Part shown: one piece after another, positions 8,429 through 16,404 of the stretch
Numbering within the stretch: position 1 is the stretch's first letter
How the letters are laid out: each line of letters starts with the position of its first letter
From: CAWCQC01 sp963819905
GTDB taxonomy: Bacteria > Actinomycetota > Thermoleophilia > Gaiellales > Gaiellaceae
DNA: 64,000 bases
Direction: 5' to 3'
Assembly: GCA_963819905.1 (NCBI GenBank)
Contig: CAWFXP010000009.1
Location: 248,001-312,000 of the forward strand
Program-made: the position numbers and the translations under genes
Notes under the pieces: model-generated
Told to the model about the DNA's origin: nothing
The model's input: the letters and a program-made list of their open reading frames with translations, nothing else
Database searches by the model: none

Positions 8429-9757
8429 GTGGACGAGCGCGTCGTCGTCCTCGGAGGCGGGTCGACGGGCGAGGCGTTCGTCGCCGCCCTCAGGCGCCTC
8501 GACGAGCACGTCGCGATCACGCTCGTCGAGCGTGAGCTCCTGGGCGGCGAGTGCTCCTACTACGCGTGCATGCCCTCGAAGGCGCTCCTCCGCCCGGCCG
8601 AGGCAGTCGCTGCCGCCCGCGCCGTGCCGGGCGCCGCCGAGGCCGTGACCGGCGAGCTCTCACCGGAGCGGGTCTTCTGGCACCGCGACAAGGTGACGAG
8701 CGGCTGGGACGACTCGGGCCAGGAGGACTTCCTCGCCGACCTCGACGTCGAGCTGGTGCGCGGCACGGGCGTCGTCGAGGTCCCCGGCACGATCCGCGTG
8801 GACGACCGGGAGCTCACGTACACGAAGCTCGTCCTCGCGACCGGCTCCGTTCCCTCGATTCCACCTGTACCGGGTCTCTCCGAGCTCGACTACTGGACGA
8901 CGCGAGAGGCGACCTCGACTCACGAGGTTCCGGGGAGCATCGTCGTCCTCGGTGCCGGGCCGGTCGGGTGCGAGCTCGCGCAGTTCTTCAACCGCATGGG
9001 CGCCCGCACCGTGCTCGCCGACGTCGCCGACCACCTGCTCCCGCGGGACGACCCCGAGGCCGGCGAGCTGCTCCGCGAGCGGCTCGCAGAGGAAGGCGTG
9101 GACGTCCGCCTCGGCGTGCGCACCGAGCGCGTCGAGGCGGGGTTCCGGATCGTCCTCGAAGGCGGCGACGTGCTCGAGGCAGAGCGCCTGCTCGTCGCCA
9201 CCGGGCGCCGGCCGAACGTCGAGGACTACGGGCTCGAGCAGCTCGGCCTGACGATCACGAAGCAGGGTATCGAGGTGGACGAGCGGCTTCGCGCGGCCGA
9301 CGGCATCTGGGCGATCGGTGACGTCAACGGCATCGCGATGTTCACGCACGTGGGCAAGTACCAGGCCCGCGTGGCCGCGGCCGATCTGGCCGGCCGGGAG
9401 GCGCGGGCCGACCACCGCGCGATCCCCGCGGTGACGTTCACCGACCCGCAGGTCGCCTCGGTCGGGCGCACGGACGGAAAAGGGCTCGTCGACTCGTCGT
9501 GGAAGGTCGAGTCGACCGCGCGCAGCTCGACGTACGAGCGCCCCAAGCATCCCGGCTTCCTGAAGGTGTTCGCGGACCCGAAACAGCGGGTGCTCGTCGG
9601 CGCGGTGGCCGTCGGACCGGAAGCCGGTGAGTGGATCGGGCAGCTGACGCTCGCCGTCAGGGCCGCCATCCCGGTCGACCTTCTGCGCGAGACGATCCAG
9701 CCCTACCCGACCTTCTCGGAGGCCGTCTTCTTCGCCGTTCGCGATCTGGAGCTCTGA
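8429..9757 (+). CDS. FAD/NAD(P)-dependent disulfide oxidoreductase, lipoamide-dehydrogenase/mercuric-reductase superfamily
   Basis: A 442-residue class I flavoprotein disulfide oxidoreductase. Seen: N-terminal FAD-binding GGGSTGEA; redox-active pair Cys42-x4-Cys47 in GGECSYYACMPSKALLRP; second Rossmann motif GAGPVGCELAQFF; FAD motif AIGDVNG; and a dimerisation domain. The usual active-site His-Pro near the C-terminus of lipoamide dehydrogenase is replaced by YPTFSEAVF, with Tyr where the His base sits. Mercuric reductases also have Tyr there, but the mercury-binding C-terminal cysteine pair is absent. No lipoylated enzyme genes are nearby. Substrate is unknown. GTG start directly follows nuoN, suggesting cotranscription with the respiratory operon. 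Confidence 0.85.
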   Translation: MDERVVVLGGGSTGEAFVAALRRLDEHVAITLVERELLGGECSYYACMPSKALLRPAEAVAAARAVPGAAEAVTGELSPERVFWHRDKVTSGWDDSGQEDFLADLDVELVRGTGVVEVPGTIRVDDRELTYTKLVLATGSVPSIPPVPGLSELDYWTTREATSTHEVPGSIVVLGAGPVGCELAQFFNRMGARTVLADVADHLLPRDDPEAGELLRERLAEEGVDVRLGVRTERVEAGFRIVLEGGDVLEAERLLVATGRRPNVEDYGLEQLGLTITKQGIEVDERLRAADGIWAIGDVNGIAMFTHVGKYQARVAAADLAGREARADHRAIPAVTFTDPQVASVGRTDGKGLVDSSWKVESTARSSTYERPKHPGFLKVFADPKQRVLVGAVAVGPEAGEWIGQLTLAVRAAIPVDLLRETIQPYPTFSEAVFFAVRDLEL

Positions 9758-9763
9758 TACAAC
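9758..9763 (+). promoter_or_regulatory. candidate -10 for UPF0173 hydrolase
   Basis: TACAAC lies 6 nt before the ATG at 9770. It matches the TANNNT-N6-start pattern seen at several genes here except for the final base. It would give a leaderless mRNA in addition to read-through from the nuo run. Confidence 0.35.
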
Positions 9764-9769
9764 AGACGC

Positions 9770-10465
9770 ATGGCAAGGGCGACGCTGACGTGGCTCGGGC
9801 ACGCGTCCTTTCGAATAGACACCCCGGACGGCAAGCGGATCTACGTCGATCCCTGGCTCGAGGGAAACCCGCGCTGCCCCGAGGCCGAGGCCGAGCCCGA
9901 GCGCTGTGACCTCGTCGTCGTCACGCACGCCCACTTCGACCACGTCGCGAGCGCGGTGGAGCTCGGGCAGCGCTTCTCCGCCCGGCTCGTGGCCATGGCC
10001 GAGCTCGCCGGCTGGCTGGAGAAGCAGGGTTTCCCGAACGGCTCGAGTGGCGGCATGAACAAGGGCGGGACGCAGGACGTCGACGGCGTGAAGGTCACGC
10101 TCGTCAACGCGTTCCACTCGAGCGCCACGCCCGACGGCACGTATGCCGGGGAGCCTGCCGGCGCGGTGATCGAGCTCGAGAACGGGTACCGCCTCTACCA
10201 CGCGGGCGACACCTGCGTCTTCGGCGACATGCAGCTGATCGGGCGCATCTACCGTCCCGACCTGGCGATCCTGCCGATCGGGGATCACTACACGATGGGC
10301 CCGCGCGAGGCCGCGGTGGCGCTCGAGCTGCTCGGCTTCCCGCGCTGCGTCCCGTGCCACTGGGGAACGTTCCCCTTGCTGACCGGGACGCCGGCGGCGT
10401 TGCGCGAGCTGGCTCCGGACGCCGAGATCCTGGACGTCGAGCCCGGGCAGACCGTCGAGCTCTAG
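9770..10465 (+). CDS. UPF0173 family metal-dependent hydrolase (metallo-beta-lactamase fold)
   Basis: Cytoplasmic metallo-beta-lactamase-fold protein of 231 residues. The metal-binding HxHxDH motif is seen as THAHFDH around residues 52-58, with further ligands in AFHSSATPDGTYAG, YHAGDTCVFGDM and the C-terminal CHWGTFPLL. This arrangement and length fit the UPF0173/UlaG-like group, whose physiological substrate is mostly unknown. ATG start 12 nt after the preceding gene. The stop overlaps the next start. Confidence 0.88.
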   Translation: MARATLTWLGHASFRIDTPDGKRIYVDPWLEGNPRCPEAEAEPERCDLVVVTHAHFDHVASAVELGQRFSARLVAMAELAGWLEKQGFPNGSSGGMNKGGTQDVDGVKVTLVNAFHSSATPDGTYAGEPAGAVIELENGYRLYHAGDTCVFGDMQLIGRIYRPDLAILPIGDHYTMGPREAAVALELLGFPRCVPCHWGTFPLLTGTPAALRELAPDAEILDVEPGQTVEL

Positions 10466-11337
10466 TGACCTACTCCCTCGTGGCGTGCGACCTCGAGCGG
10501 CGCGAGTGGGGAGTCGCGGTCCAGTCGAAGTTCCTCGCCGTCGGAGCGGTCGTACCCTTCGCGCGGGCCGAGGTCGGCGCCCTCGCGACCCAGTCCTACG
10601 TCAACCTCGCCTACGGACCGGACGGGCTCGCCCTCCTTGCCGACGGCCGGCCCGCCGAGGCGGTCGTCGGCTCGCTGACGGGCGCGGACGACGGGCGTGA
10701 CCTTCGCCAGCTCGGGATTGTCGACCGGCACGGTGGGGCGGCGACCTTCACCGGATCAGGGTGCCACGACTGGGCAGGCGGCGTGACCGGCGAGGGCTAC
10801 GCGGCGCAGGGCAACATCCTCGTCTCCGAGGAGACGGTCACCGCGCTCGCCGAGACATTCGTCGCGACCGCCGGACGACCGCTCGCCGAGCGGCTGCTCG
10901 ACGCGCTCGCGGCCGCAGAGGCCGCAGGCGGCGACCGGCGGGGAAGCCAGTCGGCTGCGCTGCTCGTGGTCCGCGAGGACGGCGGCTACGGTGGTGGATC
11001 CGACCGGCTCGTCGACCTGCGGGTGGACGATCACCCGACGCCGGTCGCCGAGCTGCGGCGCATCTTCGGCCTCCACGAGCTGCTCTTCGGCGAGACGCCC
11101 GACGAGGAGTGGCTCGACGTCGACTCGGCGCTCGCCGCGGAGCTTGCCGAGCAGCTCGCCGTGCTCGGCTTCGCCTCGGGCGACCTCCGGGCCGACCTCG
11201 ACGCCTGGGCCGGGATCGAGAACCTCGAGGAACGCGTCCGCGGAGCCGGGCGGGTGGATCCGGTCGTGGTCGACGAGCTCTGCCGCCGCTCGTCAGCTGT
11301 CCCCGGGGAGATGCCTTCCGGCCGCGAGCTCGCGTAG
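10465..11337 (+). CDS. DUF1028 family Ntn-hydrolase-like protein
   Basis: A 290-residue DUF1028 protein. The family has an Ntn-hydrolase-like core at the N-terminus (here TYSLVACDLERREWGVAVQS through about residue 200), with the conserved GCHDWAGGVTGEGYAAQGNIL segment. A C-terminal extension (about 205-290) resembles the small peptidoglycan-binding-like domain found in some members. Biochemical function is unknown. GTG at 10465 overlaps the preceding TAG (TAGTG); the longer in-frame reading would sit inside the UPF0173 gene. Its last 45 bases overlap, tail to tail, the convergent dehydrogenase gene. Confidence 0.85.
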   Translation: MTYSLVACDLERREWGVAVQSKFLAVGAVVPFARAEVGALATQSYVNLAYGPDGLALLADGRPAEAVVGSLTGADDGRDLRQLGIVDRHGGAATFTGSGCHDWAGGVTGEGYAAQGNILVSEETVTALAETFVATAGRPLAERLLDALAAAEAAGGDRRGSQSAALLVVREDGGYGGGSDRLVDLRVDDHPTPVAELRRIFGLHELLFGETPDEEWLDVDSALAAELAEQLAVLGFASGDLRADLDAWAGIENLEERVRGAGRVDPVVVDELCRRSSAVPGEMPSGRELA

Positions 11338-12027
11338 CGCGGGCACGGGGTCGGATTCCGGCCTCGCGACGAGGAGGGCGGCGCCGGGCTCCTTCCCGAC
11401 GAGGGACTCCACGAGCAGCTGTAGGCCGAGCGCCAACGCGAACGCCTTGTGGGCCTGCTCGCCGCCGAATGGAACGAGGTCCGCCGGATCGGCGGCTCCG
11501 AGCAGGACGTCGCCGTGGGTCACCCTGCCCATCGACACGTCGGTCACGACCGGCCTGCCGTCGGAGCTCGGGATCCCGATCGCGAGCGGATTCGTTCCCG
11601 TCAGGGGCGGACCGCCGTCCGGGTGGGCGAGCCGGCGCGGGGAGGTGGCGGTCAGCACGGCCACGAGCCCGCCCTCGGCGAGCCGCCTGACCCAGTAGCC
11701 GAGCACCCCTGTCGGGAAACACCGCGAGGCGACGACGAGCCGGGCGTCCCCGGGCGGCTCGGCCAGCTGTGCGTCGCAGAGGGCGGCGAGCGTCAGGTAG
11801 CCGACGGCGCCGCGACCGTCCCAGCGCTCGTACCCCGGCTCGGCGAGCACCCGCTCTGGGCGTGCCGAGGGATCGAGATCCGGCAGCGCCGCGAGGAAGT
11901 CGATCCTCGCCACGCCGTGACCGGGCTTGCCGCGCACGTCAGCGTCGGCGACGTGGTCGGCGATCGTCCTCGCAGCCCGATCGTCGAAGCCGAGCGCGAG
12001 AAGTCGCTCGAGGGCGCCGTCCGTCAA
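11293..12027 (-). CDS. short malate/L-lactate dehydrogenase-family (Ldh_2) protein
   Basis: Member of the Ldh_2 (malate/ureidoglycolate/sulfolactate dehydrogenase) family of NAD(P)-dependent 2-hydroxyacid oxidoreductases. Seen: N-terminal helical region ending DADVRGKPGHGVARIDFL (SHG-type motif with the catalytic-region His), TGTNPLAIGIPSSDGRPVVTD, then EQAHKAFALALGLQLLVESL. At 244 residues it is about 90 shorter than typical members. Parts of the central and C-terminal segments are compressed, so it may act on a different substrate or be a reduced paralogue. TTG start overlaps the mrp stop by 4 nt (TTGA), so it is coupled to mrp. Confidence 0.75.
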   Translation of the reverse strand: MTDGALERLLALGFDDRAARTIADHVADADVRGKPGHGVARIDFLAALPDLDPSARPERVLAEPGYERWDGRGAVGYLTLAALCDAQLAEPPGDARLVVASRCFPTGVLGYWVRRLAEGGLVAVLTATSPRRLAHPDGGPPLTGTNPLAIGIPSSDGRPVVTDVSMGRVTHGDVLLGAADPADLVPFGGEQAHKAFALALGLQLLVESLVGKEPGAALLVARPESDPVPALRELAAGRHLPGDS

Positions 12028-13124
12028 GCGCCGACGAGCGGCAGCGTCTTCGTGATGCCGACGCCGAGCTCTCGCTGCGTGGCGTGTATCGCCTCGGCGA
12101 CTGCGAGAATCGCCCGCGCCGACTCCGCCTCGGGATCGCGCAGGACGATGGGATCGCCCTCGTCCGAGGCGACTCCGAGCGCCGGGTCGAGCGGGACGCG
12201 GCCGATGAGCGGCACGCCGATCTCGGCCGCGAGCGCCTCGCCGCCGCCCTCGCCGAAGACCTGCTCGCCGCTGCCGACGAGGTAGGACATGTTCTCGACC
12301 ACGCCGAGCAGGCGCATGTTCGTCTTCCGGGCCATCTCGGCCGCGCGAACCGCGACCTCCTGCGCCGCGCGCTGCGGGGTGGTGACGACCACGACCTCGG
12401 CCCGCGGGAGAAGCTGGCCGAGCGAGATCGAGACGTCGCCCGTGCCCGGCGGCATGTCGACCACAAGCCAGTCGAGCTCGCCCCAGTGGACGTCCGAGAG
12501 GAACTGCTCGAGGGCCTTGTGAAGCATCGGGCCCCGCCACATGATCGGTGCATTGTCGTCGAGGAAGAAGCCGATCGACATGACCTTCAGGTCGCCACGG
12601 ACGGGCGGGACGATCATCTGATCGACCGCGACGGGCCGCTGATGGACGCCGAGCATGCGCGGAATCGAGTACCCGTAGATGTCCGCGTCGAGGACACCGA
12701 CGCGCTGCCCCAGCGTTCCGAGCGCCGCGGCGAGGTTGACGGTCAAGGACGACTTGCCGACGCCGCCCTTGCCGCTCGCGACCGCGAGAATGCGCGTCGA
12801 GGCGTCGACCGAGATCCCGCGCGTGCGCTCGGTGACGTCGCCTCGGAGCTTCGTCGTGAGAGCCGCCTTCTCGTCGGGCGTCATGACGTCGAAGTCGAGG
12901 CTGACGCGTTCGACCCCGGGCACCGGGAGCACTTGCCGCTCGACCTGCTCCTGGAAGCTCGCCCTGAGCGGGCACCCGGGCACGGTCAGCGCGATCGTGA
13001 CGGCGACCGAGCCGCCGTCGATCGAGACGCTGCGAACCATGTCCAGCTCGACGACCGAGCGACCGAGCTCGGGGTCGATCACGCCCGCGAGCGCCTTGAG
13101 GATCTCGTCCCGGGAGGGCGCCAT
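12024..13124 (-). CDS. mrp: Mrp/ApbC/NBP35-type P-loop ATPase, Fe-S carrier family
   Basis: A 366-residue protein with an N-terminal MIP18/DUF59 domain (about 1-85) and a MinD-like P-loop ATPase with deviant Walker A GKGGVGKSSLTVNLAAAL near residue 115. Family members assemble or carry [4Fe-4S] clusters. In many Mrp proteins the metal-binding CxxC follows ENMSY; here the segment is ENMSYLVGSGEQVFGEGGG, with no cysteines. That is also common in actinobacterial Mrp proteins, so function may not need a bound cluster. ATG start is preceded by a TAGCCT -10 with a 6-nt gap, indicating leaderless transcription. It leads a two-gene operon with the Ldh_2-like gene. Confidence 0.9.
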   Translation of the reverse strand: MAPSRDEILKALAGVIDPELGRSVVELDMVRSVSIDGGSVAVTIALTVPGCPLRASFQEQVERQVLPVPGVERVSLDFDVMTPDEKAALTTKLRGDVTERTRGISVDASTRILAVASGKGGVGKSSLTVNLAAALGTLGQRVGVLDADIYGYSIPRMLGVHQRPVAVDQMIVPPVRGDLKVMSIGFFLDDNAPIMWRGPMLHKALEQFLSDVHWGELDWLVVDMPPGTGDVSISLGQLLPRAEVVVVTTPQRAAQEVAVRAAEMARKTNMRLLGVVENMSYLVGSGEQVFGEGGGEALAAEIGVPLIGRVPLDPALGVASDEGDPIVLRDPEAESARAILAVAEAIHATQRELGVGITKTLPLVGA

Positions 13125-13130
13125 GAGCCC

Positions 13131-13136
13131 AGGCTA
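13131..13136 (-). promoter_or_regulatory. leaderless promoter -10 of mrp
   Basis: TAGCCT on the minus strand, followed by GGGCTC and then the ATG at 13124. This is TANNNT exactly 6 nt before the start codon, so transcription should begin at or next to the ATG. Confidence 0.6.
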
Positions 13137-13169
13137 CCAGCCAGGCGGAGCCGCCCCTTCCGCCGCGCT

Positions 13170-13272
13170 GCGGGTTACTGCGCACGCGGGTGTGCGGCGA
13201 ACCCGCGCCCTGATCAGGTCTGGCCCCGATTGCAGGGGCGAGCCGCTGTGGGACCCTCGAGGCTCCCAGCGG
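13170..13272 (+). promoter_or_regulatory. cluster of hairpins upstream of a membrane-protein gene, possible structured leader RNA
   Basis: Four inverted repeats lie back to back. Hairpin 1 (13170-13206) has a 7-bp stem GCGGGTT/AACCCGC, a small internal loop, an 8-bp stem CTGCGCAC/GTGTGCGG (with wobbles) and a GCGG tetraloop. A 10-bp palindrome CCTGATCAGG is at 13209-13218. Hairpin 2 (13223-13239) is GCCCC/GGGGC. Hairpin 3 (13243-13272) is CCGC + TGGGA...TCCCA + GCGG with CCTCGAGG at the tip. A Shine-Dalgarno AAGGAGG (13285-13291) and the ATG at 13301 follow. No known riboswitch class is recognised. The transcription start is not evident, so whether all of it is in the mRNA is unknown. Confidence 0.5.
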
Positions 13273-13300
13273 TGCGACCAACGCAAGGAGGACGAGATCG

Positions 13301-13945
13301 ATGAAGAGAGGGATCAGGCTCCTCGAGATAGGCGGCTATGCGGCGGGTGTGATTCTCGTCGCGTTCGGTATCGCCGCGCTCGTGATGGGCATCAACGGGC
13401 GCTCGACGGTACGCGACAACATCGAGCAGGAGTTCATCGTCGGCTCGGCCGACATGACCCCGGCCGCAATCAAGGAGGAGGCCGCACAGGCAGGCCTGCC
13501 CGCCGACGTGAGCCTCCCCACGTGCGACGTCGCCGACGAGCCGATCTCGACGGGTGACGAGGCGCGCTGCTTCGCGCAGTACATCCGTGTGCACGCGCTC
13601 GAGGCAACCGGCGGTCAGACCTACTCGCAGCTCCCGCGCTTCGCGACGGACGACGGCCAGGGGACGAACGACGCCGAGCTCGCCTCGGTCGGCGAGGACG
13701 GACAGCCGGTGAGCAATCCTGTCCGGAACCTCTGGGTGACGGCGACGGCGCTCTCGACCGCGTTGAACACCTCGTACATGGCGGAGCGGATCGCGATGTT
13801 CGGCATCGTCGTCGGGATCGCGCTCCTGCTCACCGGCATCGGCTTCCTGGTCCTCGCGGCAGCGGTCTTCCACGGCCGGCGCGCGAGTCCGGTGACGAGC
13901 GAAGCGGAGAGCGTCGCCGCCCCGACGGGCGCGCCCGCGACCTGA
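13301..13945 (+). CDS. two-helix membrane protein of unknown function
   Basis: Not recognised. The 214-residue protein has an N-terminal transmembrane helix (about 12-32), an extracytoplasmic domain of about 135 residues with a cysteine pair (CDVADEPISTGDEARC), and a second helix (about 167-192) followed by a short Ser/Ala/Pro-rich tail. Both ends should be cytoplasmic. The start is strongly supported: AAGGAGG is 9 nt upstream of the ATG, one of the few clear Shine-Dalgarno sequences in this window. It stands alone between a divergent mrp operon and a convergent minus-strand operon, behind an unusual hairpin-rich region. Confidence 0.75.
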   Translation: MKRGIRLLEIGGYAAGVILVAFGIAALVMGINGRSTVRDNIEQEFIVGSADMTPAAIKEEAAQAGLPADVSLPTCDVADEPISTGDEARCFAQYIRVHALEATGGQTYSQLPRFATDDGQGTNDAELASVGEDGQPVSNPVRNLWVTATALSTALNTSYMAERIAMFGIVVGIALLLTGIGFLVLAAAVFHGRRASPVTSEAESVAAPTGAPAT

Positions 13946-13955
13946 TCGCGAAGGG

Positions 13956-14421
13956 TCAGAGCGACAGCTCGAGGAACATCGCCCCCTGCACCGGGTTGTC
14001 GGTGTAGGGGGCGATCTCCACGAAGCCGAGCGAACGGTAGAGGGCGATGGCCGGCCCCATCTGCGGCAGCGTGTCGAGCCGCATGCGTTCGTAGCCGATC
14101 TCCCTGGCCACGGCGAAGATCGCGAGGGCGAGGTGCCGCCCGAGCCCGTCTCCGCGCGCCGACGGGCGCACGTAGAGCCGCTTCATCTCGCACACGTCCC
14201 GGCCGAGCGGTCTCAGCGCGACACAGCCGAGCGGTGGCGCCGGGCGGGCCGGCGAGGAGGAAGCGGCCACGCGGGGGCGCGTACGCTCCGGGAAGCTCGG
14301 CCAGCTCACGATCGAAGCCCTGGAAGCAGAGATCGACGCCGAGCGCCTTCGCGTACTCCCGCAGGAGGAGCCTCGCCTCGGCCAGATCCTCCGCATCGGC
14401 CGTCCGGATCTCGAAGCTCAC
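13956..14421 (-). CDS. GNAT family N-acetyltransferase, reading frame interrupted
   Basis: Acetyl-CoA-dependent acyltransferase, substrate unknown. From GTG 14421 the frame encodes SFEIRTADAEDLAEARLLLR and continues through RGRFLLAGPPGA. The rest, PLGCVALRPLGRDVCEMKRL then YVRPSARGDGLGRHLALAIF (the acetyl-CoA loop) to the stop at 13956, lies one base forward. One extra base near 14236-14250 (GC-rich run) therefore splits it. Corrected length is about 154 residues, normal for GNAT. The GTG overlaps the stop of the phosphatase gene (GTGA), so translation is coupled. Sequencing error or a recent mutation are both possible. Confidence 0.75.
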
Positions 14422-15227
14422 GCGAGCAGTGCCGTAGCCAGCCGCTCGCACACGTCCGTGGTGGCGCCGGCGACGACGCGAGACCGGCTGACGACGTCGA
14501 GCGGCGCGTCGCCGAACGCGTCGCCGTCGGGCAGCTCGATCGGGATGCCTCGCTCGCGCAGGAGAAGCTGGCCCGCCGCGATGTCGACGCTCCGGATCGG
14601 CTTCAGCGAGACGACCGCGTCGATCCGGCCGGCCGCGAGATGGCAGAGCGACAGGGCGAGCGAGCCCATGATCCGCATCCTCGGCGCGAGATCGAGGAAC
14701 GCCGCGGCCTTCGCGGCCACGAAGTGCGTCATCGTCGCCTCGAAGGACAGGATCTCGATCTCCTCCTTCGGGCCCGGTGTCTCGAGCGGAGCGCCGTCGA
14801 GCTGGGCGCCGCCGCCGCGCTCGGCGACCCACTCCTCGCCGCTTCCGAAGTCGTGGACGAAGCCGAACACCACGTCCTCCATCGCCGGGCCGGTGGCGAC
14901 CGCGACCGAGAGCGAGAAGAAGGGGATGCCGCGCTTCGCGTTGATGCTTCCGTCGATCGGATCGACGATCACTCGCATCGTCGGGTCGGAGCCGAACCTC
15001 CGCTCGCCGAGCTCCTCGGAGACCAGCGTGAAGTCGTGGCCTGCCTCGTGCAGCGCCTCGAGCCGCTCGACGATCGCCGACTCGGCTGCCGCGTCGATCG
15101 CGGTCGTATCGTCTCCCCCCTCGCCGACGCCGACGTGCGGCTCCCGCTCGTACCGGGTCGGAAGCTCGGTCAGGACGGCACGCAGGTCGGAGGCCGCCTC
15201 CCGGCAGAATGCGAGCCAGGGAGTCAC
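14418..15227 (-). CDS. inositol monophosphatase family protein
   Basis: Mg2+-dependent sugar/inositol phosphatase family, 269 residues. Metal-ligand motifs are present: SEELGE (about residues 88-93), DPIDGSIN (about 108-115) and SVDIAAGQLLLRE (about 217-229), in the right order. Possible substrates include inositol-1-phosphate, fructose-1,6-bisphosphate and PAP; the sequence alone does not decide. It sits between DUF1015 and GNAT in a minus-strand operon with 4-nt overlaps on both sides. Confidence 0.87.
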   Translation of the reverse strand: MTPWLAFCREAASDLRAVLTELPTRYEREPHVGVGEGGDDTTAIDAAAESAIVERLEALHEAGHDFTLVSEELGERRFGSDPTMRVIVDPIDGSINAKRGIPFFSLSVAVATGPAMEDVVFGFVHDFGSGEEWVAERGGGAQLDGAPLETPGPKEEIEILSFEATMTHFVAAKAAAFLDLAPRMRIMGSLALSLCHLAAGRIDAVVSLKPIRSVDIAAGQLLLRERGIPIELPDGDAFGDAPLDVVSRSRVVAGATTDVCERLATALLA

Positions 15228-16369
15228 TCGTCGAACGGCGAGAAGACGAGCCCGCTGATCAGCTTCGGGTAGAAGTAGGTCGATTTCTCGGGCATCGTCC
15301 GGCCCGCGCGGGCGACCGACTCGACCTCGTCCACCGTCGGAGCCCGAACGAGCAGGGCTGCCGACGCGCGGCCGGTCTCGACGGCATCCTCGGCCTCACC
15401 GAGAAAGGGCGTGAACGTGACCCCGCCGAGCCTCAGGCGGTCGACCTCCGCGACGTCGAGGCGGTCGAGCGGGTCCTGCCCCACCCCGCGTCGCTCGACG
15501 AGCGTCACCTCGTCCGGGCGCACGCACACGAACGCCGGATGATCGCGGGGCAGGCGTTCGAGGAGCGCGTAGCCCTCCCGCGCGCTCCCGCCGCCGGGGG
15601 AGAGCACGAAGTCGCCGTTCAGCGCGGGCATCGCGCCGGCGACGAGGCGATGGGTCGGGAAGATCGTCAGCCCCGGCTCGTCGCGGCTCACCAGCGCCGC
15701 CAGCACGTAGGCGGTCTCGGCGCTCCCCTCCTCCTCGTGGAAGCGAAGGGCCGCGTCGTAGCGGTGGTGGCCGTCGGCGATGACGAGCGGCCCGGCAACC
15801 GCTGCCAGCTCGCGCTCGATCGCGGCCGGGTCGTCGATCCGCCACAGGCGGGTGGTGACGCCGTCGAGCGCCCCTTCCAGGTCGGGCGGCCGCTCGGCGG
15901 GCGAGGCCGGAGGCCCGTCGTGCAGGACGAAGACGGGCGAGAGCTTCGTGCGCGTCGCGCGGAGGAGGTCGAGGCGGGTCGAGGCGGGCTCCGGGAAGAT
16001 CCGCTCGTGCGGGAGGACGAGGCCCTCCTCGTAGGGCACGAGCCGGATGCGCGCGAGCAGGCTCCGCCGCGTGCGCGCCACACCGTCCGGTCCGGTGAAC
16101 TCCTCCTCGCTGCGCCAGACGGCGGGGGCGTCCTCGCGAACGAGCACCCCGCGCCCGCGCCAGTCCTGCAGGCGGGCGGCGGCCAGGTCGAACTCCTGCG
16201 GACGGATCAGCCGGATGACGTTGTACGGGTTGCGCGCCGCGAGCTGCTCCACTCCGGCGGGCGAGATGACGTCGTAGGGCGGGGCGATCAGGTCGTCGAG
16301 CGGGCCGGCGGTCGCGGTGTCGTAGCGCAGCGCGCGAAACGGCTTGACGAGCGGTTCGCGGGCCTCCAC
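15224..16369 (-). CDS. DUF1015 family protein
   Basis: A 381-residue DUF1015 protein, full length. The family N-terminus (VKPFRALRYD, IAPPYDVISP, NPYNVIRLIRP) and the central ADGHHRYDAALRF motif are seen, the latter looking like a conserved active or binding site. No reaction is established for this family; some members sit near serine or vitamin metabolism genes, and nothing here decides it. GTG start at 16369 follows a TAAGCT -10 by exactly 6 nt, so it is leaderless and opens a three-gene operon. Confidence 0.85.
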   Translation of the reverse strand: MEAREPLVKPFRALRYDTATAGPLDDLIAPPYDVISPAGVEQLAARNPYNVIRLIRPQEFDLAAARLQDWRGRGVLVREDAPAVWRSEEEFTGPDGVARTRRSLLARIRLVPYEEGLVLPHERIFPEPASTRLDLLRATRTKLSPVFVLHDGPPASPAERPPDLEGALDGVTTRLWRIDDPAAIERELAAVAGPLVIADGHHRYDAALRFHEEEGSAETAYVLAALVSRDEPGLTIFPTHRLVAGAMPALNGDFVLSPGGGSAREGYALLERLPRDHPAFVCVRPDEVTLVERRGVGQDPLDRLDVAEVDRLRLGGVTFTPFLGEAEDAVETGRASAALLVRAPTVDEVESVARAGRTMPEKSTYFYPKLISGLVFSPFDE

Positions 16370-16375
16370 GCGCCG

Positions 16376-16381
16376 AGCTTA
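16376..16381 (-). promoter_or_regulatory. leaderless promoter -10 of DUF1015 operon
   Basis: TAAGCT on the minus strand, then CGGCGC, then GTG at 16369. It lies exactly 17 bp from the -10 of the divergent gene (16399-16404), so each hexamer occupies the other promoter's -35 position. Confidence 0.6.
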
Positions 16382-16398
16382 CCATCAGGCTTTCCGCC

Positions 16399-16404
16399 TA
16401 CACT
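16399..16404 (+). promoter_or_regulatory. leaderless promoter -10 of yhaM-like gene
   Basis: TACACT, then TCGGCC, then GTG at 16411: TANNNT exactly 6 nt before the start codon. It faces the DUF1015 promoter across a 17-bp spacer. Confidence 0.6.
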
